This document shows positions 1 through 11,827 of a stretch of 64,000 bases of DNA, in pieces. The notes under the pieces are model-generated. The model worked only from the letters and a program-made list of their open reading frames with translations. It did not search any database and had not been told where the DNA came from. Numbering within the stretch: the first letter of the stretch is position 1; every line of letters starts with the position of its first letter. The position numbers were made by a program, and so were the translations under genes. Source of the DNA: Agrypnia vestita (Eukaryota; Arthropoda; Insecta; Trichoptera; Phryganeidae); contig JADDOH010000465.1 of the NCBI GenBank assembly GCA_016648135.1, forward strand, positions 85,704 to 149,703. The letters run 5' to 3'.

Positions 1-1
1 A

Positions 2-499
2 GATGGTTGAGGCCTCACCAGATGGACCAGTGACAGCCACAGCGTAGTTAACAGGCTTTTGCCTGTTTTTTTCTTCTCGCGCTGCTGATCGTGTAGTCAT
101 TTTTCGAGATGCTGCTTCGCTGTCACCGCTAGCGCTCGGTCGATTTGTTGTGACAGGCGCAGGCGGCATGTCAACAATGAGTGTTGCGGGCGGCGGCGGG
201 GGAAGAGGCGAGGGGCCTGCGGGTACTGCTGTCGCGGGGACTGCGCACTCTGTACGCGCAGACACACACACAGGCGCAATTGTCGGTGTGCGGATCGCTC
301 CTTGCATTCCGCGGTTCGTCGTGGCGGTCTCGGAGATATTGTCACCAGAATGCCCGCCGGTAGATCCTGACTCCTTCACAGCGTTTAAAATGCTCCCGAG
401 TCCCTTTGTGACGATATCTTCCAGCTTCTGCACTCTTTCTAGCACCAGCTCAAGTGTTTTGCTCTGTTGAGCCACAATTTCCAGAAGTTTTTGCTCCAT
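2..499 (-). CDS. Partial retroelement gag/ORF1-like N-terminus, runs off window
   Basis: An uninterrupted 166-codon frame starts at the ATG at 499 and remains open to base 2, so it is cut by the window edge. I translated it by hand. The first ~45 residues form a Lys/Glu/Leu/Val heptad-like helix (begins MEQKLLEIVAQQSKTLELVL), a plausible coiled coil. Residues ~50-125 are Gly/Thr/Ala/Pro-rich with a run of five prolines, and the tail is basic (RKMTTRSAAREEKNRQK). Coding GC is far above the AT-rich surroundings. A coiled coil followed by a proline-rich linker is typical of ORF1/gag proteins of insect retrotransposons, and the flanks are repeats, so a mobile-element origin is most likely. A host low-complexity protein is the alternative. 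No zinc knuckle or polymerase is visible because the element continues outside the window. Confidence 0.5.
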   Translation of the reverse strand, partial: MEQKLLEIVAQQSKTLELVLERVQKLEDIVTKGLGSILNAVKESGSTGGHSGDNISETATTNRGMQGAIRTPTIAPVCVSARTECAVPATAVPAGPSPLPPPPPATLIVDMPPAPVTTNRPSASGDSEAASRKMTTRSAAREEKNRQKPVNYAVAVTGPSGEASTI

Positions 500-588
500 T
501 ATGGTACAAATTATTAATTTTTATAGACGCGAGACGAGGCACGTCAGGCGTTCAGTACTGTCGCGCGGCGAAAAAAATGTAATGTAAC

Positions 589-785
589 TTTCCCCCTATT
601 ATTTTACCCCTTCTCCTCCCCCTGATATATTTTCGATGCAAATCTGTACCATTCGACCGATCGGACTCAAAATTTGAAAACTTAGTCTTTAGGACTCGGT
701 GCATTACATTGGCGACATTTCCCCCTCCACTTTTCCCCTTTCCATCCCCCTGATATATTCTCGATCAAAATCTATACCGTTCAAA
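589..785. repeat. Two diverged direct repeats (~70 bp, pyrimidine-rich)
   Basis: Segments 589-660 and 718-785 share the order TTTCCCCCT - CCCCTTTCC-like - CCCCCTGATATATT - TCGAT - AAATCTRTACC, about 129 bp apart. They lie just behind the left-edge ORF and in front of a repeat terminus at 823-873 (CCGGGTACGAACAGCTAGT). Probably part of one transposable-element end. Confidence 0.5.
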
Positions 786-873
786 TCGAACCTTTGTTTC
801 CCCTCATAAATTTATTTTCAACTTCATCCTTAACCCATGCAACGCCGGGTACGAACAGCTAGTACAAAATAAA

Positions 874-2160
874 ATGATAAATAAAAATTAAAAAATGTAA
901 TTGTGTATTGCCATCTTGAGAATATACGGGATTGTCTATGTTTACATAATATTTATGAATAAAACCACTTATGAATTTGAGACTCTCGTCTAAAAATGTT
1001 ATTAGTTGTTTTTCTCATCACTTTGTAAAGGTTATTTTTTTGCAGAACTTTAATATATTCAGTTACACATTATAATGGCAGAGCAATTTCTCTTCCAAAG
1101 TTTGGAAGAGTCAAAGGGACGTAGAGAGCTAGAAAAACAAGAAAATTGCCCGAGTCACCTTTGTAAATAAAACATTCCCAGCAGCGAAAGGTGAAATATC
1201 GCGAGCGTCACGCGGAGGCCACGCGAACATCCGCTAGCGGAAAAGAAACGTTTTATACTACTTAATCCAAATGTACGAGTACAAATATCGCACGGTAATA
1301 AAACAATAAAAACAGGGTGTTGTAGACGCGGCCCGAGCCGTAAAAACGGACTTTTAATGAATATTTGATTGTGAAATGTATTGCGGGTCGTAAACGCAAG
1401 TTTTACTGCATAATGAATACAGTGAAAATATACTATTTTTAATGGTAAATTACAACTTGGGAAGTTTTACTATATTTACTTCAGTATACTTTTCTTTATA
1501 GGATTCAAATTCTCTTAAATCTGTTTGCTTAATTTTTGATTTCACAATTTTTTTATCTGTAACCGTTGATGTGATAACTTTGAGACTCATCCACATCAAA
1601 AAGTTTGTTATAAATGTAAACAAACTTTCTAGAAACACTAACAGTGTAGGTAATGATATCTCACACAATAAGGTATAAATTACTTGACCTGCTGTAAATT
1701 TTTTTGGTTTGGAGATAGCGGTGTCTGGAAATATACGACTCATATTACCTATAAATTATTAAATTTAATCGTGCAGGTACAGAGATACTACTATATAAAT
1801 TATTATCATTATATATACATTAGATATATAACATATAGATACAATTGGTTGATAGTCGCTTGAGCTTGTATTACATGCTCGTTGTTGTCACACGGTGTTG
1901 ACCTTGGAACCTGTGCACTCGCCGTAAACTTTTTAATGTAGAAATCATTCCTAAATTGTTTTTATTATTTTATGATAGTCTTTATATTATTATGAATATT
2001 ATTAACAATTTATTTTATTATTAAGATATTTTTTATTATTAATTTATCATAAAAAATGGTATTGTGTAATCATATACAAAATGTTCTTAAAATATCTAGG
2101 ACCATCTATTAGGATCAATAATGACTTGTTGAGAGTCTTTTAATTAAAAGATAAATAAAA
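874..2160. other. AT-rich stretch without recognised features
   Basis: Apart from the doubtful 97-aa frame, no repeat, RNA gene or exon was recognised. A slightly GC-richer patch at 1180-1250 (CGCGAGCGTCACGCGG) has no open frame worth naming. Confidence 0.5.
1450..1743 (-). CDS. Hypothetical 97-aa ORF, single membrane segment (weak)
   Basis: An ATG-initiated frame of 97 codons. It has a basic N-terminus, a hydrophobic stretch at residues ~20-55 (VIYTLLCEISLPTLLVFLES within it) and a Lys/Glu-rich C-terminus, so one or two membrane helices and a soluble tail can be drawn. I do not recognise the family. In DNA this AT-rich a 97-codon frame can arise by chance, no splice signals or polyadenylation site clearly frame it, and no neighbouring exon is visible. 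Listed because its composition is more protein-like than most frames here. Confidence 0.2.
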   Translation of the reverse strand: MSRIFPDTAISKPKKFTAGQVIYTLLCEISLPTLLVFLESLFTFITNFLMWMSLKVITSTVTDKKIVKSKIKQTDLREFESYKEKYTEVNIVKLPKL

Positions 2161-2162
2161 TA

Positions 2163-2588
2163 AAATTTAAAAAAATGAGGGTAACCCCAACACTGTTTTA
2201 TTCCACTATATATTTATTTTGAATTGTTAGAACGTTTTCGAGATTTCTCCCATTGTCAATAACAACACGTTTACAACTAAATTAAAAATAATTCGAGACA
2301 ACATTTACAGACAGACAGTATTAATAATAATAAAATAATAGAAATATAATTGACATCCAGATACCACCCATAACCTCTCCACTCCTATCCATTCTAACCC
2401 CGCCCCCGACCCCCAAAACCATTACACCCACCCAATCCCTATAAACACTGTCTCGAATTATTTTTAGTTTAGTTTTAAACGTGTTGTTATTGACAATGGG
2501 AGAAATCTCGAAAACGTTCTAACAATTCAAAATAAATATATAGTGGAATAAAACAGTGTTGGGGTTAGCCTCATTTTTTAAAATATTA
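2163..2588. mobile_element. Foldback MITE with ~140-bp inverted arms
   Basis: The left arm (about 2163-2303) and right arm (about 2443-2588) are near-perfect reverse complements, including GGTAACCCCAACACTGTTTT / AAAACAGTGTTGGGGTTAGC and TCTCCCATTGTCAATAACAA / TTGTTATTGACAATGGGAGA. The ~140-bp spacer holds a C-rich pyrimidine run at 2396-2440. No transposase is encoded. Target duplication and superfamily are not clear; the flanks are TA/AA-rich. Confidence 0.85.
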
Positions 2589-2659
2589 AAAATGTATTTC
2601 CACAAGGTTACAAACAAAAAACTTGAACATTTTAAATAAAATTAATCAAACATAATCGA

Positions 2660-2865
2660 TTTGTTGTCTGTCTGTCTTTCCGTCTGTTTGTAACTTTCTG
2701 TAACGTCCGTAATTTCATTAGAATTCACGAATAAAAAAACAAAATTATACGGCGGAAACCTGGGACGACCAAGGGGCAGGCGGCATCTACGCACATCGCA
2801 ACCACCGCCTCAACGTGGACCGTGAAAAATATACTTTAAATATAAACTAAAAGATGCCAACCATG
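2660..2865 (-). mobile_element. SINE family A, degraded copy 1
   Basis: Shares with the copies at 4671, 11828, 30628 and 58443 the order (read on the minus strand) tRNA-like head, linker, AAATTACGGACGTTAC and a tail of GACAGACAGA-type units. Here the tRNA-like part is badly eroded; the AACGTCCGTAATTTC block at 2702-2716 is intact. Confidence 0.6.
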
Positions 2866-3984
2866 TGCCATGATTATTCGCGGGTATACGACTAGTTACA
2901 TATAAAAATGGATGTCAAGTCGAACTTACAGAGGAAGAAATTATATATCGCAAAATTAAATAGCAAAAATTACACGTATTCAATATTTCGCATTTTTTAA
3001 AGTTTGAGTTTTAATTGTTTAGGTAATTTCTATTCGTAAAAGTAACACGAAAAAAACACCAATCTAGGTTAGTTTTTGTTCTTAAAATATATAAAGTTTA
3101 GAATGAGTAATATTCTCTGTATTATTACCCTTTATTTAATTTTTATTTTGTGTAATTTAATCCGTATGTAACATTTTAATTGTGTTATTTCTTTCTGCGT
3201 TATTTTGTAATGTAAAAAAAACTAAATGCTTCATATTAATGTTTTCCTATGTGACGAAATTTACTAAATAAATACAAAGTACTTTTAATACTTTACCATA
3301 TCGTACATCGCAAATGTTTCTTGATAATATTATAGGAATCTTGTGATATTGTCATATCGGTTACACATCTAGAAATACTGGTAAAATGTAAAAACGGTTT
3401 CGTGAGTTGAAGAAAATGGGATTTTCGTCATGTTGGAATATAAATAATGCATTTCTAAACCACGAAACGGCAATGATGTAAATCGAGGCAATATATCAAC
3501 GAAAAAAATCCAACGTCTTTTGGAATTTCTAGCAAACATGTACTATTTATCATTGCATGTCTTACAAAAACTAAACGCATATGCAAGGAAATCGCATAAA
3601 CTGTGATCCGTAGTTAACTTGACAAAGGTAAGGGATAGGCTTTGAAAATAGAGCCTTTGAGACCATTAAATTAAATAAATTACGTTCGCAATCGTATTAC
3701 GCGTTTCAAACGGTTATTTAAATCTTAATTACATAGTTTTAAAAGCAGTCTATTTATTGTCGATAAATGGGATCCTACCGTATTTCTTAATTATATTGAG
3801 AAATGATTTTATCGGCTTCGACTGGCGGTAATTATTATTATTATCAATCGATTTGTCTCTTCGATGAGATTCCGCAGTTGCAGCATATTCGAATACATAC
3901 ATAAATTACATATAAATTTTATTAATCATTTTTAATTGAAAAATTATTATTTTTAATTAAGATGAGTTACAGAAATCTCGCAGA
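2866..3984. other. AT-rich stretch, nothing recognised
   Basis: No exon, tRNA, repeat or open frame could be supported on either strand. Confidence 0.5.
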
Positions 3985-4131
3985 GACGAAGAGGAAAATG
4001 TGAAAGTCTTTATAGGGTGGCCTAGGGCTTATGAAGGATATATTAACAAGGAGGGATGGAAAGGGAAGGAAGAGGCCTATATCCAGCAGTGGAGAGACGA
4101 AGGCTGATGAAGAAGAAGAAGAAGAAGGGCT
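3985..4131 (+). mobile_element. RTE-like LINE 3' end with (GAA)n tail
   Basis: The stretch at 4060-4108 reads as the terminal residues of an insect RTE-type endonuclease-reverse transcriptase (EEAYIQQWRDEG followed by a stop). A short (GAA)n microsatellite tail follows at 4112-4128, the hallmark 3' end of this LINE group. The upstream polymerase is missing: a 5'-truncated insertion. Confidence 0.75.
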
Positions 4132-4250
4132 TATGACCTGTATGAGCTGGCTTGAGTGATCACATTACGCAATGCAACGTTCACCATTTCCACTTTAAGA
4201 ACATCCAAAAAAAATTTTTTTTTTTAAGTTGTATATATACTCTAAATCAA
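4126..4250 (+). repeat. Dispersed repeat, copy 1 (partner at 46605-46740)
   Basis: Shared blocks with 46605-46740 are GGGCTTATGACCT / GAGCTTACGACCT, GGCTTRAGTGATCA, CACAATGTAACGTTCACC-like and TTCCAC, followed by an AT-rich segment. Same orientation in both places. Family unknown. Confidence 0.6.
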
Positions 4251-4670
4251 TTTCTTTCATATATTTGAATGGACTATACTAGAGACATATATAGTTCTCC
4301 ATAGATTCTATGGTCCTCTATTTTTAAAGTGGAATATTAAGCAATATAATAATCACATCAGCCCTTTATATAATATGATATTCATATAATACGATATATT
4401 CATATATAATGTGATATTCTTCCGAATTATTTAACATATACATTAGAATACGCTTGAAATGTATTATTTTCAATTTTTATAGACCAGTAGCATACATTAT
4501 TAATAATATTTTGTTAATACTGATTTCTATAGTTACCTAAATAATATTGAAATGTATAGCACTAAAAATGGCTTCATAAAATGATAAAAAGTCAACCGGA
4601 GCCATGAACGACGAAGAAATAAACACATACCAATTTAATTATGAATAGTATATTATATATTTATATAGTA

Positions 4671-4895
4671 GATCAAACAATAATTTCGTTGTCTGTCCGC
4701 CCGCCTGTCTGTCTGTCAGTAACTTCGTGTAACGTCCGTAATTTCTTTCGAGATCACGGCTAAAAAAACAAATTAAACGGACGGAGATGGGGCTTCAACC
4801 CCGGGCCAGCAAACCTGAACCGGTCGCTCAAAGCATTTTGCTACGGCCGCCTCTTTGTGGACCGCCAAAAAGATACTATAAATATCAATCACATA
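4671..4895 (-). mobile_element. SINE family A, copy 2
   Basis: On the minus strand this copy has a tRNA-like head with a B-box-like GGTTGAAGCCCC at about 4790-4801, then TTTTTTTAGCCGTGATC, AAATTACGGACGTTAC and a tail of GACAGACAGACAGGCGGGCG units. One of the best preserved copies. Confidence 0.75.
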
Positions 4896-5033
4896 TTTAT
4901 GAAAAATACCACGTTCTTGAAATTATCACCCAAAATATCATTAATTAGAGCAAAATATTTTCACTTGTCAGAAATTTCTACGAAGATATAAATAAATAAA
5001 TATGATGATGTTATAGTTCGGATGAATAAAGAA

Positions 5034-5317
5034 AAGTATGTTATTAAAACAATAAAAATCCGAAAACTTCAATATCTCGGACATGTGATGACACATCCAG
5101 AGAAGTGCGAGATCTTGCATCTCATAATGCAGGGAAAGATTGCCGGAAGTCGGGGCCCTGGAAGAAGGAGACCATCATGGCTGAAAAACCTGTGACAGTG
5201 GTTTAGCTAGTCTACTGTAGAGCTGTTCCGGGCCGCAGAAAACAAAGTTTCTCATACCCAAACATGGTAGCCAACGTCCGTTGAATTGATAGAAAATACG
5301 AAAAGAAGAAGAAAAGC
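5034..5317 (+). pseudogene. RTE-like LINE ORF2 C-terminal relic
   Basis: A decayed frame reads KIRKLQYLGHVM, then KCEILHLIMQGKIAG, GPGRRRPSWLKNLRQWF and ELFRAAENKV, the characteristic C-terminal block of insect RTE-type endonuclease-reverse transcriptases downstream of the RT domain. It contains stops and a GAAAAGAAGAAGAAA tail at ~5299-5315. Only this 3' part is present. A different subfamily from the copy at 3985, judging by the different C-terminus. Confidence 0.75.
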
Positions 5318-8300
5318 ACAATGTTTCGATTTTCAAAACATAACGCATAAGGAAATTAATCCTTCCTCAAATTAATCAGTCCACGCTTTCGGTAATAAAT
5401 ATATTTTTGAGTTAAATTTCTTGTAATAAACAAACTAAGATTGATTAAATTTATCATTACATACATACCAAATATTTTGTGAGACTAACTGAAACCGCAC
5501 CGTATATATCGTAAATCTCTCATATTTTATATAAAGCGTTAACCGATATCAGTTACTAACTCCAAGTTAAAGTTCATGTGGCAGTTAAGCCAAGTAATCC
5601 GCGCAAAATGATTCTAGTTATGAACTGTAACTTCTCATACGGACATGCCTGGAGCCTGGCACTTGACAATATAAGGCAACTGAAGATCCGAGTTATTGCT
5701 TCCAAACTCCAAATTGTACAACATTTGTCAGAATCTGAAAGTGCCGTTTACAAAAAAATACCCTTAAACACAATTGTATATAATAATAGTATTATAGTGA
5801 AAAAAATATTTGAAAGTTTATCCACAATAAAACATTTACATTTAAAAAAATTTGAAGAAAAGTGTTTTACGAAAAAATATTGATGTAATACTGTAAAGTA
5901 AGTGGTTAAAAAAGTCAAATAGATTTAATTTTTGACCGCTATCTATTGGGCGATATTTTTATACATTTTTGATATACGATGATACGTTTTAGAAATACGT
6001 TCAGTATTTAGGTATAATAAAATATTGGAACGTATATAAATGGTCAGTATAAAAACGAAACTATTTATCAATTTCAAATATATATAAGAAATAGTATTTA
6101 CAAAAGCAGCAAAAACAGAAGGCATCTGCTTATATTGGAGGATGATCCTGTTAAAACCTTCAACAACCGAAGAGCGTGCATGAGAAGAAGGTGCAGGATG
6201 CAAAAGTGGTGTGACAGGACAGGGGAAGAGTGTGGTATTAAATTATTTTTGCCTACCCCTCCGGAGAAACGGCGTGTTTGTTAGTTAGTTGATTATAACG
6301 GAACCTTTCCAACCAACAACTTAAAATAAATGTAATTTTAATATTTAATTTTCTTTTAAAGGGTTTAAATTTTACTGATCGAAGATTTAGATTGATACTG
6401 ATGTGTTATTATTTATACAGGCCAAAAAACTATTGTTATAATTAATTAGGTTAAAAAAAGTATGAATTGAAATCATCTTTTCCCCAGAATAACGGCCTAT
6501 TTTGAATTATATATAAATTCTTTGAAGCAACATTTTATTAATAGGTTAGGTTCAAAGGCATAACCTAAGCTAAGCATGCTAGAAGCGGAAATTTGTTAAA
6601 ATGCCTTAAAATCTTCATAAAAAGGGCCACTTTCTACATCGTTCCAGGTTCCAGGTGTGCTTAAAATCTTTAGATTCGTCGTGAATAATAAATTCATTGT
6701 TGCAGTGGAATAATTCTTCCCGCCGGTTAAACGGGAGTTTCCGGATTAAAGTTCCAGCCACCTTTATCTTAAGCCCTGCTTTCATTTGTTACCAGCCTCG
6801 AATAACAATTTAGTAATAAGTGGAAAAACCTTAATGACTCGTAATGATATTCTAATTGCGGGCACAATTAGAATGCTCTAGATAAGCATACTAGCTCATT
6901 TTTATTATTAACGAACAATGGGCACATTTTGCGAAATTACAATAAAATCTTGCATCAGGGATGCAGACTGCACGCGGCGTAATGGCTCAAAATAATGTGG
7001 GTATTTTTGCGAATGCGAAAGCTCTATGCAAAATGATGTTAATGAATTTATTGTTGCGTTGAATGGAATACAAATAAAAATCAGTGGCAGAAATGGATGA
7101 TAACATTTATACGTATTTTTTAATGCATGTTTACGGTATAAAATAAATATGATACCTATTCCGCAACTGAAAGAATCCAAAATAAAGTTGCGGGTATTAT
7201 CAATATCCTAAAAACCAATGAACTGTTGAGAGTGAATTCGGTGAAACTTCAAACCTAACGAATATTATGGAATTGAGTACATTTACATTAAACATTATTT
7301 TGTGAATTTGCGAAAGATACATAGGTACTCATCTGTCTTGATACAATCAATAAATTCATATAAAAAACAAACCAAGTCATGCTAGAGTAATGGTTGTCCT
7401 GACGTAGAGACGGGTTACGTCTCGAAACCAGTAGAAAAAAAAGTAATTTTTAGTGGTTACATACTAACATAAATAACATTTTGTTAAAATAATGTATTTT
7501 GTCATATAACATTCTAAAAGTATCTTTATTTTTTTTCAGTTAGTTCACCGTGGAGTTTAAGCTCTGTTAACATATTGTAAACCTACTATTATATTAACAG
7601 TCCGTTTAGGAAAACAGATTAGTCGAAATTGTAATGAATTCAATGGGAACGCTCCAACACGTTTCCGACCATTTCCATCACTGGTAACAATGGAAAACGT
7701 CCCACAATACAATTCTCCATTTTACAGCATGTTATTTCGAAACGGGAATCATTTGTGACAAGCGCCGGGTGATTTATTCCGCATACATTGTTTACACGCT
7801 ATACAAAGCGTTTAAACGTAACGCCATGCAAATTCGAGAAAAACATTCAAGAATATTATTTTTTTCATTTTGCGGATAAACATTTATTCTACCGTTGAAG
7901 GTGAAGTTTACAAAAATGCACATTTGTAATAAATATCGTTTGTTTATTTTGCCATCTATAATTTATTAAAATAAAACACAAATCAATTTCTTTTCACCGC
8001 TTTATACAATCTACATGTTTCTAGAACAATGTTCTCTACTTCAGGGTTGTTTGTGTACTCAAATAGTATTCATTCAGAAGAAAAACTATTCTTTAAGTAT
8101 TATAATTTATTTATCAAATTTTCTGGTGAAGGGTCTCTTCAGTTTTCTAAAACAGACAGTTACTTCCACTATCGCCATGCAAGGGCACAAAGAAGAAAAA
8201 TATTCATAATTATATTGAAGATTAAAAAAACGTCTCTGAATAATTCATTCATAGCTAAGTTTGTATTTCAAATAGTAAATAATATAATATTAAAATAAAT

Positions 8301-8410
8301 ATATCGCAAAATTTTCTAAAGTCACGTGTTGATGGTCTTTTGTTAAAAAAAATTATCCCTGAAATTTGAAAATCACATATACTCTACCTCCGAAAAGATT
8401 TTTTATCGCC
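5318..8410. other. AT-rich stretch; one hammerhead-like hairpin module, no gene
   Basis: No supported exon. A 101-codon frame at 5578-5883 lacks an ATG start and any recognisable motif. The only structured item noted is the hairpin module at 7393-7432, listed separately. Confidence 0.45.
7393..7432 (+). other. Hammerhead-like hairpin module 1
   Basis: CCTGACG at 7398-7404, a 6-bp perfect stem GAGACG (7407-7412) / CGTCTC (7418-7423), and GAAAC at 7424-7428. The CUGANGA box has one inserted base. The downstream CCAGTAGAAAAA / TTTTTAGTGG stretch can form a second, imperfect hairpin. Confidence 0.45.
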
Positions 8411-8580
8411 AAAAAAAGAGACGCGTGTACGGAATCAATATTCTTAATATTTTTACAGTTAAACGCTTATGCTTTCTGAATAGGACGAACTCAGAGGTCT
8501 CCTAGAAAGTGGTTCAAACCATTATAAACCCCGATAAGGTGGGTGAGTGTCTTAACCACTATACCTACGGCTACTCATGG
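8411..8580 (-). mobile_element. SINE family B (tRNA-derived), copy 1
   Basis: On the minus strand: a tRNA-like head (GTAGCCGTAGGTATAGTGG, A-box-like, then GGTTTGAACCAC, B-box-like), followed by the family tail AAGAATATTGATTCCGTACA and GCGTCTCTTTTTTT. The same head-plus-tail order recurs at 28520, 34181 and 43022. Confidence 0.7.
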
Positions 8581-9996
8581 TAAGATAGTAAAAGGTACAT
8601 GGGTTCTACAAAATAAAAATATAAAATAAATTCAATATGAATTGTAAAAATCTGCGGGTTGTTAATGAAAATATGTATGACATAAGTATTACTATCAAAA
8701 TTTACGGATAACAAAATGTTTTAAGAATTTTGGAGAGACCATATTTCAGAAATTTTTCAACACCAAGCGCAAATATTTGTTTCATTCCATGTTTAAAAGG
8801 GTGATTTTGTAATAAATCGATCTGCTAAAGGTATTTCTGAAAATTAAGGGAGAAACTGCCAAAAGTCACTTAAAAAAAGTCAATTCGTCAAACGGTACCC
8901 CAGAGCCGAGTCTTCCGTCAAAATTCCTCTAACGAGGTTAGGTTTAGCCTTACCCGAGCGGAACTCGGGGGCGGAACTTTAGGGGTGAATGGTACAAAAA
9001 GCAACCCCTATTATTATTGTTATGCCATCCTATTAGTTTGTTTACACCTCCATCAGATATGGTATGTGCCCTTATTAGCAATTAAGGGTCACCAAGCCGC
9101 AAACGGCATGTGAAACGCCCGTAATGGCGTAACAAATTCGCTTGTAAAGTGAGCGCTGTGTATATTATCTATTTTGGGAAAGGAAACACTAGGTTCGATA
9201 CTCGTATTTCGTATGTCAATTTTCTAACGAGAAAAGAAATAGCTTTAAAATTAATATGCACAGCTGTTGTTTGAGGAAGTATACTTACTCTAATGTACAC
9301 ACATACACAAAGGAATTGTCAAATGTATTCATTATTTATTTTGAAGTAAAGAATTACAAGAACACATTAAATTAATCAATTCGAAATTTTCTATCGAAAA
9401 AATATTTAAATTCCATCGGAATACGTATCAAGAACGTTTTCCTGCCGAGGGAATTTCTATACCTTTGTCGCTGTGTTAGCCAATGTGATAACGCTATGTT
9501 AACCATATATTCAATATTGAGACATATGTTGTCTTTTACAAATTATACATTTATACTTATTAACATTTACGTGTTTAAAAAAAGCATACATATACAACAA
9601 ACATAAATAGAAATACAAATTTTCATTTAAATATTTAAAAAAGTTCAGGGTTCATATTCCGGTGGTAATCAAATATTTATTCGATGGATAGATTTTTCCG
9701 TGTATTTTTTAATGGATTCCTATAATTTGTTTTAAATATTATAGAAGCGTAAGAAAAACTATGTTCTACATTCTCAACAAAATTAAAAAATATATGCTAT
9801 TATATAACATTTATAAAAACGTATATTAAACATAGCAGTATGTAAATACCACTGTACCTAAACTATTCCGATTTACTGGATGATAAGTTTTTTATATGAA
9901 AATTATAAGTAGCCGATAGTTATCCCCGATGTAAATACGTAAAACAGTTTGATTATAACGACGATAGTCAAATTATTCACAACTGTAATGAAGTAT
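8581..9996. other. No recognised gene
   Basis: Mostly AT-rich. The block at 8880-9130 (GAGCCGAGTCTTCCGTC, CCCGAGCGGAACTCGGG) is GC-richer and carries a small palindrome CCCGAGCGGAACTCGGG at ~8954-8970, but no coding frame or known RNA was recognised. Confidence 0.4.
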
Positions 9997-10131
9997 GTAT
10001 TTGCGTATCTTTATCAAAAATTATATTTTAATTTACTCTTGATTATAGGCTGTATGTATTTGCATTGCAAAGTAGGTATTTGCGTATCTTTATCAAAAAT
10101 TCTATTTTAATTTACTCTTGATTATAGGCTG
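9997..10131. repeat. 56-bp direct duplication
   Basis: 9997-10052 and 10076-10131 are identical except for one base: both run from GTATTTGCGTATCTTTATCA to GATTATAGGCTG. The short spacer again starts with TATGTATTTGC, so a third partial unit may be present. Confidence 0.9.
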
Positions 10132-11020
10132 ATACATGTATCTTCATTCATATGAAAATAGTGATAATTGAACACAATTATAAATGTAGAAATTTTTTAT
10201 TCAAAACCTTTGATAGGTTAGTTTGTGAATGAATAAGTAGGAAGTTAGATAACGTGATCTTATATTTTCAAACCGGCGTATCTCCGCCTCCGGTGTAACT
10301 TATCCAAATATAGTTTTTATCTCCTAAAAACGTGCCAGAAGAGATTAGCATCAAGTACAAGACGAGGAAAAAACAAAGTACACTTGTACAAGCACAGAGG
10401 CGCACACTGCAGGTAATAAATTATCCCTGCCGTGTTAAAATGTCACGAATATAACTCGAGGAGAGGGGGAATAACAATTTAGGTGTTCAGAAATAATGGG
10501 TATGAGCAAAGTGTGCTCTGGTCGGGAAACATGTCGAAAATGTGAAAAATTGACATTTAAAAAGCATTATGATTACTGGAAAAGCTCCTTTTACGCGCTT
10601 TCGGTCGCGCTTTGCCCGAAAGAAAAAGCCTTTTAAGTTTCCCCCTTCAGAAATAAAGCTTAACTACTTGTCAGGTAGGAGAACTCTTAATCTTTTATGA
10701 GAACAATAATTTTTTATAAACTTTTCGTGACAAATGTTCTTTGCAAAATGAATTTTATATTTCATTTTGTTGTGTTATATGTATATATATATATATCTTA
10801 GTATGATTAGTCTACGTCTATTCAAGTGTATTTTTATATTTATTCAAACTAACTATCCTAAGTTTTGCTTTAGTATTTGTTGTTAAGAGAAAATATGATA
10901 CGCATTAATTTTACAGTTTTGTTAAATTTGTTAACTTATAACAGCAAATACTTTCTTTAATTCTTGCATACAGTTAATGTGTGCGTTTCAGATGGCTTTA
11001 GCCCTAATTTTAATTCATAT

Positions 11021-11080
11021 ATAAAATATTATAAGGTATATATATATATATATGTATATATAAACCTTATAATATTTTAT
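11021..11080. repeat. 17-bp perfect inverted repeat around (TA)n
   Basis: ATAAAATATTATAAGGT at 11021-11037 and its exact reverse complement at 11064-11080 flank a TATATATG-type core. Likely a cruciform-prone palindrome or tiny MITE. Confidence 0.85.
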
Positions 11081-11194
11081 AATAAAACATGTAAAAGATT
11101 ATTAAACGCATAAAACACGAATAGGTAAATAAACGTTTGAATACTCATCTTAGTAAAAGTGCTGGGACACAAAACTAAAGCTGAGACGTTTTGA

Positions 11195-11510
11195 AAACAT
11201 TTTTTTATCGACTTATACTATTGCACAAATGGGATCGTAGACTTTCGGGCCATTGCACAATGATATCAGACCTTATGAAGTCACCGCTGCCAGCTCGTAA
11301 CAATACACGGAGTTGGTGCAGCGCCGCGGGCGATAGGACTCGCCAGGATCGGCTTTGTCTGTCCAAAGGATGTGGAAACAAAAGATGAGTTAGGTAATCC
11401 GCACGCGAAATGCTATCCGGGCAATGGTGAAAGCACAAAGAACGAGATCACGGAGCCGGAAATATCTGTAAATTGGGGCGGCCAACATGTGGTGTACATA
11501 CAGAGGGTTT
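11195..11510. other. GC-richer unique block, unexplained
   Basis: Clearly richer in G+C and CpG than its flanks (GCGCCGCGGGCGATAGG, CGCACGCGAAATGC). Frames of 65 codons (+, 11191-11388) and 77 codons (-, 11205-11438) are open, but neither matches a family I know and no convincing splice-site pair brackets them. It could be an old exon, a promoter, or a GC-rich repeat piece. Confidence 0.3.
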
Positions 11511-11827
11511 GTTAAGTACGATCATAACTAGAATATTGAATTCTTTTATGCAAAGTGTAGTCATTATTTACCTAAAACTTTTCTTTTTAGACAATGTTTA
11601 CCCAGTTAAATCATTTTGACACAAGAAAAGTTTCTGATTTTACAAAAAATTAACCTTTGCAGTTCATATGATCGATATAATACTCAGCAAAATATAATAT
11701 CGTCACAAGACCGTAGAAACACTATGAGGAGCGTGACAGAAGAATGTTTCAGAATTCTTGATTGACAGACAAAGAAAGAATTTAAATTGAAATGTTGTTC
11801 AAATATCGGTTGATATTATTTAAGAAC

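Noticed and set aside
4105..4130. CTGATGAAGAAGAAG as a hammerhead start
   Set aside because: It is the junction of an RTE LINE end with its GAA tail; no GAAAC partner or stems.
5578..5883. 101-codon frame
   Set aside because: No ATG start, Lys/Ile-rich, no recognisable motif or splice context.
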